A DNA stretch of 64,000 nt from positions 62,001 to 126,000 of the forward strand of contig NZ_PVBQ01000003.1 of NCBI RefSeq assembly GCF_002980525.1, written 5' to 3'. A program made the position numbers and the translations under genes. The notes beneath the pieces were generated by a model. It searched no databases. It saw nothing but the letters and a program-made list of their open reading frames with translations, and had not been told where the DNA came from. Shown here one piece after another: positions 8,275 through 16,306 of the stretch; position 1 is the stretch's first letter, and the number at the start of each line of letters is the position of its first letter. The DNA comes from Sphingobacterium haloxyli (GTDB lineage Bacteria; Bacteroidota; Bacteroidia; Sphingobacteriales; Sphingobacteriaceae).

Positions 8275-9807
8275 ATGCAAAGAGATGGAATAAACAAGAG
8301 TATTTGGCAGGAGACGACGTTTCCTGAACTGCCCAAATCGCCGATTAGGGAGCACGTCGAAGTAATTGTTGTAGGCGCAGGGATTACGGGACTTACAGCT
8401 GCATTAAAACTCAGAGAAGCCGGTAAGGGTTGTGTAGTCATGGACGCAAATACAGTAGGATTCGGTACCACGGGAGGTACATCCGCACACATTAATACGG
8501 TACTTGATACGCCCTATACGGATATTATTGAACAGCATGGTTTAGAAGCAGCACGCACTGTGGTTGAATCCACACGAAAGGCCATATCGATTATCAAGGA
8601 AAATAAAGAACGCTATAAGATTGAATGTGACTTTGCTCCTTGTTCGGGCGTGATGTATGCACAGAATGAGGAAGAGAAACAAATGCTCATAGCAATAAAA
8701 GACGCATTGGCTCAGGTTGGAATTCCCTGTTCTGAAGTGGACAGCATCCCGGTTCCGGCTTCGTTCGTGTATGCTATCGAATTCGAAGAACAGGCTAAGT
8801 TCCACCCCACAAAATATCTTGCTGGGCTTGTAAGTGCATATATCGGTATAGGTGGGGAAATCAGAGAAAGAACCGTCGTACAGCATGTAGAAAAGGTAAA
8901 CGATGTGCTTCAGGTGAAAACCGATAATGGCCATGTTCTTTCTGCGGATTTCGTTTTGTACGCTACGCATACGCCGCCTGGTGTACAGGTAATGAACTTC
9001 CGTCTGGCACCCTATCGAAGTTATATACAGGTGTGGGAGTTGGAGCGCGAGATAGATTGCCCGGAAGCGTTGGTTTATGATATGCAGGAACCTTTCCATT
9101 ATTTCAGAACCGTGAAGCAGGAGAGCAGGTCTTATCTTCTAGTTGGGGGACAGGATCATAAAACAGCACACCATGATAACGAGACAAACAATTTTCGCGA
9201 GCTGGAGGCATATATTAGAAGCCTCTATGTCGTAAATAAGAAGATATATGAATGGTCGTCTCAATATTACGAAAGTCAGGACAAGCTGCCGTTTATCGGC
9301 TATTACCCGGGAAAGCGCCACCACAGAGAGTTGTTATCTACAGGCTATGGCGGAAATGGAATTATTTTCGGGACGTTAGGTGGTGTCATGATGGCAGAGC
9401 TCGTCGTACACGGGCAAACGGATTTTCAGGATATTTATTCGCCGGGTCGTCTGGGGCCGTTTTCAGCGATTAGTGACCTGCTTGTAGAAAACCTCGATGT
9501 AGCAAAGCATTTTGTAAAAGACCGCTTTTTTCTGGAAGAAATAGACGAGCTGGCAACGTTAAGCCGCGGTGAAGGAAAGATTTTGAATTACAAAGGGAAA
9601 AGAGTTGGATTGTTCAAAGATGAGCAAGGTGAACTGTTTGCCGTAGATCCGGTATGCCGTCATGCGGCATGTATTGTAAAATGGAATAACACAGAACGGA
9701 GCTGGGACTGTCCGTGCCACGGGGCACGATATGCCCCAGACGGAAGGCTGCTGAACGGCCCCTCAGTTGCGCCGCTGAGCCAGCTACTTCTTACGCCTCC
9801 AAAGTGA
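8275..9807 (+). CDS. FAD-dependent oxidoreductase with C-terminal Rieske domain
   Basis: Fusion of a DAO-type FAD oxidoreductase and a Rieske [2Fe-2S] domain, 510 aa. The dinucleotide-binding motif VVGAGITGL is at residues 32-40. The C-terminal Rieske cluster ligands are C461-R-H463 and C479-P-C-H482, spaced as in canonical Rieske proteins. Proteins of this architecture are widespread (YgaF/GlpD-like plus Rieske) but their substrates are poorly defined. No signal peptide is seen. It starts a plus-strand unit from a 250-bp divergent intergenic region and overlaps the convergent permease gene by 24 bp at the 3' end. The position next to PfpI suggests a stress or redox role (inference). Confidence 0.88.
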   Translation: MQRDGINKSIWQETTFPELPKSPIREHVEVIVVGAGITGLTAALKLREAGKGCVVMDANTVGFGTTGGTSAHINTVLDTPYTDIIEQHGLEAARTVVESTRKAISIIKENKERYKIECDFAPCSGVMYAQNEEEKQMLIAIKDALAQVGIPCSEVDSIPVPASFVYAIEFEEQAKFHPTKYLAGLVSAYIGIGGEIRERTVVQHVEKVNDVLQVKTDNGHVLSADFVLYATHTPPGVQVMNFRLAPYRSYIQVWELEREIDCPEALVYDMQEPFHYFRTVKQESRSYLLVGGQDHKTAHHDNETNNFRELEAYIRSLYVVNKKIYEWSSQYYESQDKLPFIGYYPGKRHHRELLSTGYGGNGIIFGTLGGVMMAELVVHGQTDFQDIYSPGRLGPFSAISDLLVENLDVAKHFVKDRFFLEEIDELATLSRGEGKILNYKGKRVGLFKDEQGELFAVDPVCRHAACIVKWNNTERSWDCPCHGARYAPDGRLLNGPSVAPLSQLLLTPPK

Positions 9808-10851
9808 TCTTTTAGCTTTTTTATCGCTCCCTATTAAATAGCCGTAAGGTTGTAGGTTGGGAATACGGTCGCATATAATCCTTATCATACCGGTAATGGG
9901 GATTGCTAGGATCATACCCGGTATACCCCATACCGCTTCTGCTGCTACCAAACTGAAGATGGTAAACAGCGGATTGATATTAACCTCATTTCCCACGATA
10001 AGGGTTTCCAAGAAATACGTTTGAACAAATTGAACGAAACCATATATCAGTACAACACCTAAGATCATATCCGTCTCGCCTCCTTGAGCAGTCACGCCCA
10101 ATACCGTTACCGCCGTGCCGGTTAAATTCCCTATGAATGGAACTAACTCTAGTATGCCGCATATCACGGCAAAAAACAGTGCATTCTCTACGCCGATAGC
10201 CGTGAATCCCACCCCGTACAGGATCCATAATACCACGATCATTTTCGCAAGTCCTGTCATGTAATTGGCAGCCACTTTGCTTGCCGAATCAACGATTTCA
10301 ACGGTTTGCCCCCGATCTTTGGATGGGATTATTTGGAGCAGAAAAATTTTCAGCCGAGCACGGTAAAAGAGTAATAGGAAGGTATAAACCAATACCAAGA
10401 TGACGTCAACCAGCAGACTGAAAATTCCAGATGCAAGCTGCTGGACCGTCGAACCGTTTGTAGACTCTCCTTTCATCTGCTCTTCTGCGATAGCTTGCTG
10501 TTTAGCAGGATCGATGTCTAACCTTTCCTGTATCCAGTGTTGTAAATTTGTAACCACCTGCGACAGGTTTTGTTTCAGCGAACTAATTTGCTCTGCGAAA
10601 TTTTGGAATTGCCAACTCAAAAGGAAGCCGAGTCCCACAAGACATAGTACAAGGATACTTACCATGGTCAGTGCACTTGCCCATCGCGGCAAACCTTTCT
10701 TCTCCATTCTGGTGGAAGGACCAACGAATAACATAGCGAAGATGCAGGCGATGGCTAGTGGAGCCAATATGCCCTTGCCATAATACAAGATTATAACGAT
10801 TAATACAAAGGTGAACGTTAATTGTAATACGCTAGAAATTGATTTCCCCAT
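9784..10851 (-). CDS. AI-2E family transporter (permease)
   Basis: Integral membrane protein of 355 aa with seven to eight hydrophobic segments and the family pattern: two or three N-terminal helices, a soluble loop rich in Gln (about 80-130), then helices with ELVPFIGNLTG and the C-terminal IPGMILAIPI element. The family includes TqsA (autoinducer-2 export) and Na+(Li+)/H+ antiporters, so the name does not establish the substrate. It ends the operon 11818-9784 (acidic protein, 201-aa protein, permease) with a 20-base gap to the gene before. Its last codons overlap the convergent oxidoreductase. Confidence 0.88.
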   Translation of the reverse strand: MGKSISSVLQLTFTFVLIVIILYYGKGILAPLAIACIFAMLFVGPSTRMEKKGLPRWASALTMVSILVLCLVGLGFLLSWQFQNFAEQISSLKQNLSQVVTNLQHWIQERLDIDPAKQQAIAEEQMKGESTNGSTVQQLASGIFSLLVDVILVLVYTFLLLFYRARLKIFLLQIIPSKDRGQTVEIVDSASKVAANYMTGLAKMIVVLWILYGVGFTAIGVENALFFAVICGILELVPFIGNLTGTAVTVLGVTAQGGETDMILGVVLIYGFVQFVQTYFLETLIVGNEVNINPLFTIFSLVAAEAVWGIPGMILAIPITGMIRIICDRIPNLQPYGYLIGSDKKAKRSLWRRKK

Positions 10852-10871
10852 GAGCTTCGACCGATCTATTA

Positions 10872-11477
10872 TTAGTAATTGTCAATGTCGCCGAGTCCCT
10901 CGGTTAATGCTTTCCATTGAGGAAATGACGCGCCCATTTTTGCGCCTAGGCCTACCATAAAATTACGTAAGTTGTCCAGTATAGAGGTATTGTCCGTATT
11001 GACTATTTCATTGCGTCCGGCGTAGTGTAAAGAAATATGGCCGCCTTTTTGTTCCACAAGAAAAGAGGAAGTCGCCAACAATGTAAAGAAGTGTGCGGTA
11101 TCGGTATTATCTTGTGTTGGGTCGGGGCAGGGCCTTAACGTCAAAAGAATACTAGCGCCTTCGACATCCGCAGTTTCCGTAATATCTTCTACGCGTACCC
11201 AGTCATAGCCTTTTGCCGAAGGGAGTCCCGGACCCGGAATGTCTATTCGAATGTAATCGGCTTTTTGGACGGGGCGCTCGATCGGATTACCAGATTTATC
11301 CGTAATGGTAAAAGTGGCCGAAGGCGCCTTTGTTATTTCGTTCCAACGATTCACGTTCAATAACCTGGATCGTATACGCTCAAAAAATCTAGTGGCTTCT
11401 TCTCGGGAAGGGAGTTCAACGGTTTTGAAACAGTCTAGGGACTTACCCTCGACTTGTTTCGGAATATTCTTTTCCAT
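10872..11477 (-). CDS. Unrecognised 201-aa protein upstream of the permease
   Basis: I do not recognise a family. The protein is soluble, 201 aa, with no signal peptide or membrane segment. An N-terminal helical stretch (about 20-45, rich in Glu and Arg) is followed by beta-rich sequence (SATFTITDKSGNPIERP, DYIRIDIPGPG, ASILLTLRPCPD, FLVEQKGGHISLHYAGRNE). It resembles a small sandwich or SRPBCC-like shape, but that is only a guess. It sits 20 bases before the AI-2E-type permease and 38 bases after an acidic protein, so the three are probably one transcript. Confidence 0.7.
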   Translation of the reverse strand: MEKNIPKQVEGKSLDCFKTVELPSREEATRFFERIRSRLLNVNRWNEITKAPSATFTITDKSGNPIERPVQKADYIRIDIPGPGLPSAKGYDWVRVEDITETADVEGASILLTLRPCPDPTQDNTDTAHFFTLLATSSFLVEQKGGHISLHYAGRNEIVNTDNTSILDNLRNFMVGLGAKMGASFPQWKALTEGLGDIDNY

Positions 11478-11515
11478 AAGCTTATATTTTAAATACTGTT
11501 TTAAAACGTTGGCTA

Positions 11516-11818
11516 CTACTTGTTATTTGTAATATCATCGTTATCCTCCAGATTGCTGATATCTATGTTTTCCTCTTCGGAATCAGCGGGCGCAGGCGAT
11601 CCTTCTGTTTCGTAACTCCCATCTGCTTGTTCACCGCCATTCGCTACACGATCGGCTTCCTCTTGGAGAGGTTCTGCGTCCACTAGGTCAGAATCCCGGA
11701 GGTCATCCGTGGGTTTCTCGCGGTACACATCATCCGCACCGCCAATAATAGGGTCTTTATTAATTTCTTGGCCTGCTGCGTCGCCAAATTCATCATCTGT
11801 GTCTTTCGGAGTATTCAT
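11516..11818 (-). CDS. Unrecognised acidic, low-complexity 100-aa protein
   Basis: A very acidic protein with runs of Asp, Glu and Ala (DDEFGD, EEENIDISNLEDNDD). It is probably intrinsically disordered and has no known domain. The ATG at 11818 (MNTPKDTDDEF) is preferred over an upstream in-frame ATG at 11875, because the extra 19 residues are basic and unlike the rest. It is the first gene of the operon with the 201-aa protein and the AI-2E-type permease. Confidence 0.6.
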   Translation of the reverse strand: MNTPKDTDDEFGDAAGQEINKDPIIGGADDVYREKPTDDLRDSDLVDAEPLQEEADRVANGGEQADGSYETEGSPAPADSEEENIDISNLEDNDDITNNK

Positions 11819-11982
11819 AATGGTCGCTATTATAAACCTGCGTTTTCCAAACTTAATTCTATATCTTGCTTTCATCAGTTTATTTATTTTTATCTATATC
11901 TCGCACGTGTTGTTTATTTACTAATGAACAGTCGACTTGCTTTTATGTTTAGGGAGATTGCACCCGACCCTCCCAAGAGATC

Positions 11983-12240
11983 TTATCTACTCTCTCTAAA
12001 TAGAACATAACAAGCCAATAAGGTAGCATTAACGAGGACAGAGAAGGCGTTGGATAAAATAATAGGCCATTCGAGAAGCATAACTCCGTAAACGACCCAT
12101 AGAGATACGCCTGTGAGCAAAATAGCGATCATATAAGGGGACAGGTTTTCGACGTCTTTTTCCTTTATAACCTTAATCAATTGGGGCAACATCGAAATAG
12201 AGGTCAGTATTCCGGCCGCAATTCCAATTATAGTTTCCAT
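11983..12240 (-). CDS. SemiSWEET-type PQ-loop transporter
   Basis: An 85-aa membrane protein with three transmembrane helices, the size of a bacterial SemiSWEET half-transporter that dimerises to move sugars. The conserved Pro-Gln of the first helix is in SMLPQLIKVIK, followed by the typical charged loop KEKDVENLSPYM and a third helix rich in small residues (NAFSVLVNATLL). The substrate is not predictable. It lies 23 bases downstream of the lipid kinase gene on the same strand and is probably co-transcribed with it. Confidence 0.88.
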   Translation of the reverse strand: METIIGIAAGILTSISMLPQLIKVIKEKDVENLSPYMIAILLTGVSLWVVYGVMLLEWPIILSNAFSVLVNATLLACYVLFRESR

Positions 12241-12263
12241 ATCTCTTTATTAGATGCGCGAAC

Positions 12264-13163
12264 TTAACTAAGAAAATCAAGTATATGCTCTCGCACCTCT
12301 ATAGTGAGGGAACCATTGGATGTGGATACGCATTTGTCGTCGATATGGATAGTTTTATTAGTCGACCGAATCTCAAACCTTTTCGCCCGGATTGTCTGAA
12401 AATCAAAAGATGTTGCTTCCCCCTTAGTGATCTTTTTGACATGTAGTGCGAACGCCTCCCGTTCTTTCTCGGAAATTGTAACCAGATCCAAATAGCCATC
12501 GTCTATTTGCGCTGCAGGGGCCAGTGTAAGGTTGGGGCCGATTGAGGGGATATTCATCACCTCCAATAACAAGTACCTATCCTCATAGGTTTTGTCATCT
12601 GCGCGAATAGTGTAAAGATGTGCCTCTGCTGTTTGTATAATTTTATACAAGTTCTCCAACGCTAACTTTAACTGATCGTCCGTCGTTTCTAATTGACTGA
12701 GGTCGATTTTATCCATTGTTTGGATGAGGGACGGAAATATGCCGTACCCGGCACCTTCAAGAAAAAAATCAGCATTTCCGTCATATGCGATGGTGCCCAT
12801 ATCAAACCGTTGATATTCGCCGTTTTTCCAAGCGTTCACATGATTTTCGAAACTGGTTTCTTTGTTAAGTAATAATGTTTTAGATAAATTGTTTGCAGTC
12901 CCCATTGGCAGTAACGCCAAGGTCGCCTTTCTTTTCGCAATGCCCTTTTCGAAGAGTTCTTTAACGACTTTGCGCACCGTACCGTCGCCCCCGGCTACGA
13001 CGACAATATCTGCCTCGTCAATTTGGTCCTTCCACCGCTCATCTTTTTTGATCAAATAATAGGTGCAACGATAGCCCTCCTTCTCGATAGCTCTCATCAG
13101 ATCGGACTTAAAGTGATCTTCGTCGCCGGCCTTAGGATTATGTAATAAGATTACTTGCTTCAT
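12264..13163 (-). CDS. Diacylglycerol kinase-family lipid kinase (YegS/DgkB-like)
   Basis: Lipid or sphingoid-base kinase with a DAGK catalytic domain, about 299 aa. It has the N-terminal HNPKAGD motif, nucleotide-binding GGDGT (58-62) and LPMGTANNLSKTL, then a C-terminal sandwich ending in IHIDDKCVS. The start is placed at the ATG at 13163 (MKQVILLHNP). Alternatives are the ATG at 13172 and a TTG at 13202, but the family normally begins directly with the first strand. Sphingobacteriaceae make sphingolipids, so a sphingoid-base substrate is possible but not shown. It is divergent from surE with only 76 bp between the starts. Confidence 0.88.
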   Translation of the reverse strand: MKQVILLHNPKAGDEDHFKSDLMRAIEKEGYRCTYYLIKKDERWKDQIDEADIVVVAGGDGTVRKVVKELFEKGIAKRKATLALLPMGTANNLSKTLLLNKETSFENHVNAWKNGEYQRFDMGTIAYDGNADFFLEGAGYGIFPSLIQTMDKIDLSQLETTDDQLKLALENLYKIIQTAEAHLYTIRADDKTYEDRYLLLEVMNIPSIGPNLTLAPAAQIDDGYLDLVTISEKEREAFALHVKKITKGEATSFDFQTIRAKRFEIRSTNKTIHIDDKCVSTSNGSLTIEVREHILDFLS

Positions 13164-13239
13164 ATATGCCATTTTAATAGGAGAACATTTTGAGGTACTC
13201 AATTGTTGTTAACCTAAGAAAATAAACAGCGAAAATATT

Positions 13240-13971
13240 ATGAGAATTTTAGTGACAAATGATGATGGTATATATAGCCCGGGAATTTCCGCCTTGGCGA
13301 AAGTAGCAAAGAACTTTGGAGAAGTGCGCGTCGTTGCGCCGGATGTAGAGCAATCTTCTATGGGGCATGCGGTCACACATTCCAGACCATTAGGTTATAA
13401 AAAATCCCCTATTGAGTTCCCGGATATAGAAGCTCACCGCGTAAATGGAACGCCTGCCGATTGCGTAGCGATGGGGATGCATCTTTGGAAAAATGTGGAC
13501 GTAGTTCTATCTGGGATTAATATGGGGCCCAATTTAGGAAATTCCATGTGGCATTCTGGGACACTGGCGGCAGCGAAACAAGCCGTATTGTTTGGTGTTA
13601 AGGGAATTGCACTCAGCACCCCCGTCGGACGGGATGAGCCCGATTTTGAACACCTCGAGACATATGTAGCGAAGACACTAGAACTTTTGCTGGCAAACAG
13701 TGAACTTGCACTGTATAACGTTAATTTTCCTGCGGACCCCACGGATATTGTATGGACCAGGCAGTCCGTCCGGCTATATGACGGTACGATTATTCCGGGA
13801 ACCGATCCCCTAGGCAGAAAACACTATTGGTTTACAGTGAGCCCACTGGATCCCGCGGAGAAAGGCACCGACCGTTGGGCGATAGAGAATAATATGGTTT
13901 CGATCACGCCGTTACGCTTGGACTTAACAGATGAAAAAAAACTCAAAGAAAAATCTCCTTCTTTAACATAG
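13240..13971 (+). CDS. surE: 5'/3'-nucleotidase SurE
   Basis: Stationary-phase survival nucleotidase of 243 aa, the normal length. The metal site is clear: VTNDDG (D8, D9), SSMG (S40) and SGINMGPNLG (N94). RVNGTPADCVAMG is the usual family signature. It removes phosphate from nucleoside monophosphates in the cytoplasm. The start ATG gives MRILVTNDDG, exactly the SurE N-terminus. The short spacer to the divergent lipid kinase implies overlapping promoters. Confidence 0.96.
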   Translation: MRILVTNDDGIYSPGISALAKVAKNFGEVRVVAPDVEQSSMGHAVTHSRPLGYKKSPIEFPDIEAHRVNGTPADCVAMGMHLWKNVDVVLSGINMGPNLGNSMWHSGTLAAAKQAVLFGVKGIALSTPVGRDEPDFEHLETYVAKTLELLLANSELALYNVNFPADPTDIVWTRQSVRLYDGTIIPGTDPLGRKHYWFTVSPLDPAEKGTDRWAIENNMVSITPLRLDLTDEKKLKEKSPSLT

Positions 13972-14046
13972 GACGAAAAAATAATTGATTTTACAGCAAT
14001 TATATATATTATTGCATCCATTCGATCGATCAAGAAAGAGCATTAA

Positions 14047-15066
14047 ATGGAAAACAGCAATAAAAGTCTAAATTTAAGTAATCGGTTGCCTCCTGTAGTA
14101 TTCGGAACAAGTGGATTAGGCAATTTATACGTAGAACTGCCATTCGACGAAAAGGTAGCTATTGTTAGGGAGTGCGTAAAATACGCTCCAGGGAAAGCGG
14201 TTTTTGACACAGCGGGTAAATACGGTGCTGGCCTCTCCTTGGAATCAATAGGGAAGAGTTTAAGTCGGTTGGGCGTCGCACCTTCCGATGTGCTGATTAG
14301 CAATAAGCTGGGTTGGTACCAAGTGCCGTTGACCACAGCGGAACCGACATTTGAACCCGGCGTATGGAAGGGCCTTAAAAACGATGCGGTACAGCAAATA
14401 AGTTATGATGGTATCTTATCGTGCTTTCATCAAGGAAATGCATTGCTGGGCGACTACACAGCGCAGCTGGTTTCAGTGCATGATCCGGACGAATATTTAG
14501 CTAAAGCGCAGTCTCAGGAGGAAGAAGAGGAACGTTATCAAGATGTTCTAGATGCCTATCGCGCCCTTGCGGATCTGAAAGCGGAAGGGAAAGTTGCCGG
14601 CATCGGGGTAGGAGCTAAGAATTGGAAGGTTATCCAACGTATCGCGAATGATGTTATGTTGGATTGGGTGATGATAGCAAATAGCCTAACGGTACATGAT
14701 CATCCGAAAGAGCTTATTGATTTCATAAAAGCATTGGGAAGAAGAGGGGTCGCTGTCATTAACTCTGCGGTATTTAATGGGGGCTTTTTAGTGGGAAGCG
14801 ATTATTACAACTATAAACTTGTTGATAAAAATAGCGAAGAGGGGAAATCGCTATATGCTTGGCGGGATAAGTTTTGGGCGTTGTGTAGTAGATTTAATAT
14901 ACTGCCTGCGGAAGCGTGTTTTAACTTTGGCTTTAATATCGCCGGTGTTGGCAGCGTAGCGCTTAATACTACGAAAGCAGAAAAAGTTCGAATCAATGCC
15001 GCAATGGCGACAAAAGAAATCCCTGCTGATTTCTGGCGCGTTATGCGAGAAGAAGAGCTTATATAG
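14047..15066 (+). CDS. Aldo/keto reductase
   Basis: TIM-barrel NAD(P)H-dependent oxidoreductase of 339 aa, resembling the L-fucose dehydrogenase / D-threo-aldose dehydrogenase branch. The catalytic tetrad can be followed in FDTAGKYGAG (Asp and Tyr), ISNKLGW (Lys) and VSVHDPDEYL (His). The N-terminal FGTSGLGNLY strand-loop is typical. Substrate specificity is not visible and no sugar-pathway genes are adjacent. Its TAG stop lies inside the 5' arm of a 23-bp perfect terminator stem. Confidence 0.85.
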   Translation: MENSNKSLNLSNRLPPVVFGTSGLGNLYVELPFDEKVAIVRECVKYAPGKAVFDTAGKYGAGLSLESIGKSLSRLGVAPSDVLISNKLGWYQVPLTTAEPTFEPGVWKGLKNDAVQQISYDGILSCFHQGNALLGDYTAQLVSVHDPDEYLAKAQSQEEEEERYQDVLDAYRALADLKAEGKVAGIGVGAKNWKVIQRIANDVMLDWVMIANSLTVHDHPKELIDFIKALGRRGVAVINSAVFNGGFLVGSDYYNYKLVDKNSEEGKSLYAWRDKFWALCSRFNILPAEACFNFGFNIAGVGSVALNTTKAEKVRINAAMATKEIPADFWRVMREEELI

Positions 15067-15114
15067 CAAAACAAGAAGGAGAATGTTAGTGCATTCTCCT
15101 TCTTGTTTTGCTAT
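15063..15114. terminator. Bidirectional terminator, 23-bp perfect stem
   Basis: ATAGCAAAACAAGAAGGAG...(15063-15085) is fully complementary to 15092-15114, with a 6-base loop. Both flanks are A/T-rich, so the hairpin can end the aldo/keto reductase transcript (plus) and the tRNA-Cys/59-aa gene transcript (minus). The reductase stop codon is within the stem. Confidence 0.85.
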
Positions 15115-15130
15115 AAATTAAAAGCGATTA

Positions 15131-15310
15131 TTATTTCGCTTCTGCCGCTAATTTATCCAAAATAGCGTTATTCTTCGTGATTTGGCTATGCTTCGGCATT
15201 TGACTTCTTGAGCCTAATTCCACATTGCGACCTAATTTTAAAAACTGTACTTCCACACGTGAAGTAGTTTTATTTCTTCTATCTTTTCTTTTTAAACGTG
15301 TAACTCCCAT
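15131..15310 (-). CDS. Small basic protein, 59 aa, downstream of tRNA-Cys
   Basis: Read directly on the minus strand: an ATG at 15310 and a TAA ending at 15131. The protein begins MGVTRLKRKDRRNKTTSR and ends LDKLAAEAK. The N-terminal third is strongly basic, and the C-terminus resembles the LxKLAAEA tail of small ribosomal proteins. It has no signal peptide or membrane segment. It begins 28 bases after the 3' end of tRNA-Cys on the same strand, so both probably share one transcript that ends at the 15063-15114 terminator. I believe similar small proteins are conserved in Bacteroidetes, but I cannot assign a function. Ribosome association is an inference from size, charge and context. Confidence 0.75.
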   Translation of the reverse strand: MGVTRLKRKDRRNKTTSRVEVQFLKLGRNVELGSRSQMPKHSQITKNNAILDKLAAEAK

Positions 15311-15338
15311 GGTTCAATTTTTTTTATCTTTAAAAGCG

Positions 15339-15409
15339 AGGTCGGAAGCGGATTCGAACCGCTGTAGGAGGTTTTGCAGACCTCAGCCTAGCCACTCGGC
15401 CATCCGACC
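15339..15409 (-). tRNA. trnC: tRNA-Cys (anticodon GCA)
   Basis: A 71-nt cloverleaf on the minus strand. The acceptor arms are GGTCGGA and TCCGACC, the D-stem GCC/GGC, the anticodon stem GAGGT/ACCTC with loop CTGCAAA (anticodon GCA), and the T-arm AGCGG-TTCGAAT-CCGCT. The discriminator base is U73, as expected for tRNA-Cys. The 3' CCA is not encoded. Confidence 0.97.
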
Positions 15410-15430
15410 CTTTTCCCGTTCAAGGGAATG

Positions 15431-15461
15431 CAAAAATAAAGTTTACTTTTGATATATCCAA
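15431..15461 (-). promoter_or_regulatory. Promoter of tRNA-Cys and the 59-aa gene
   Basis: On the minus strand, TTG (15459-15461) is followed after exactly 20 bases by TATTTTTG (15431-15438), a full match to the Bacteroidetes -33/-7 promoter. Transcription would begin about 15-20 bases before the tRNA 5' end. Confidence 0.65.
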
Positions 15462-15605
15462 TAAATTGAAAATTAAAAATAAAAAACCAACGTGGTGACT
15501 GTGTAAATAGCTGATATGTAGTTCTATATAGTTGTATGGATTTCTGCTTTCTTTTTTGGTCTGAATATTGTGTATAACTATCTGTAAAAACAAAATTAAA
15601 AGAGT

Positions 15606-16232
15606 ATGAAAAAGATTTTACTTTCATTAGGAGCAGCATTTTTATTGGCTGCAGGCGCGCAAGCCCAAACGTCTTGGGGTTTGAAAGCCGGTGTTAACTT
15701 AGGTAAATATAGTAACTTTGGTGATGATCAAAAGAACAACACGTCATTTCACGTTACGGGTTTCGCAGACCTTCCGGTAGCACCTAATTTTTCGATTCAA
15801 CCGGGAGTATCCTTGCAAGGTAAAGGAACAAGGTTTTACGAAGATTATGACGGTATTGCGGGAGCTGAGTTCTCTCGAAATGTTATGTCGATAGAAGTCC
15901 CAGTAAATGCCGTGTATTGGATTCCAGCTGGAACAGGGAGTGTGTTTTTGGGTGCGGGTCCGTATATAGGATTTAACGTCAGCGGAAAAGAAAAACTAAA
16001 AGGAAATTTGGGCGATTATAATGGAACGACTGAATGGGATTTGAATTTCTCTGGTGATAATAAAGACATGAATGTTATCGATGCAGGTGCAAATTTTATG
16101 GCGGGGTATAAGCTGTATAATGGTCTGCTCATCAACGCAGGATATAACCTTGGTTTGACGCAATTAGTGCCAAATGCAGATAATAACGTGTCGAATCGAG
16201 TTTGGTCCTTCGGTGTCGGCTTTCAGTTTTAA
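15606..16232 (+). CDS. Outer-membrane beta-barrel protein (OmpA-like barrel/PorT family type)
   Basis: A small 208-aa barrel with signal peptide MKKILLSLGAAFLLAAGAQA. The mature part alternates short beta strands (WGLKAGVNLG, NFSIQPGVSLQGKG, SVFLGAGPYIGFNVSG, NAGYNLGLTQL) and ends in GVGFQF with a terminal Phe, as expected for assembly by BAM. It belongs to the broad outer-membrane beta-barrel (OMP_b-brl_2) group of Bacteroidetes; no specific function can be given. It is convergent with the str operon and shares its terminator. Confidence 0.85.
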   Translation: MKKILLSLGAAFLLAAGAQAQTSWGLKAGVNLGKYSNFGDDQKNNTSFHVTGFADLPVAPNFSIQPGVSLQGKGTRFYEDYDGIAGAEFSRNVMSIEVPVNAVYWIPAGTGSVFLGAGPYIGFNVSGKEKLKGNLGDYNGTTEWDLNFSGDNKDMNVIDAGANFMAGYKLYNGLLINAGYNLGLTQLVPNADNNVSNRVWSFGVGFQF

Positions 16233-16252
16233 GAGAAAAGAAACGAGAAAAT

Positions 16253-16287
16253 AAAAATAGGCTGTCCAAAGGGGCAGCCTATTTTTA
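16253..16287. terminator. Bidirectional terminator between barrel gene and rpsJ
   Basis: AAAAATAGGCTG and CAGCCTATTTTT form a 12-bp stem with a 10-base loop, so the A/T-rich ends give a T-run in both directions. It ends both the barrel gene and the str operon. Confidence 0.88.
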
Positions 16288-16306
16288 TTTTGAAATCTCT
16301 ATCACA

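Noticed and set aside
13164-13202. TTG start at 13202 for the lipid kinase
   Set aside because: It adds residues unlike the family; ATG at 13163 begins directly with the first strand.
15225-15452. 75-aa plus-strand ORF over tRNA-Cys
   Set aside because: It overlaps the tRNA gene and the antisense strand of the better-supported 59-aa gene.
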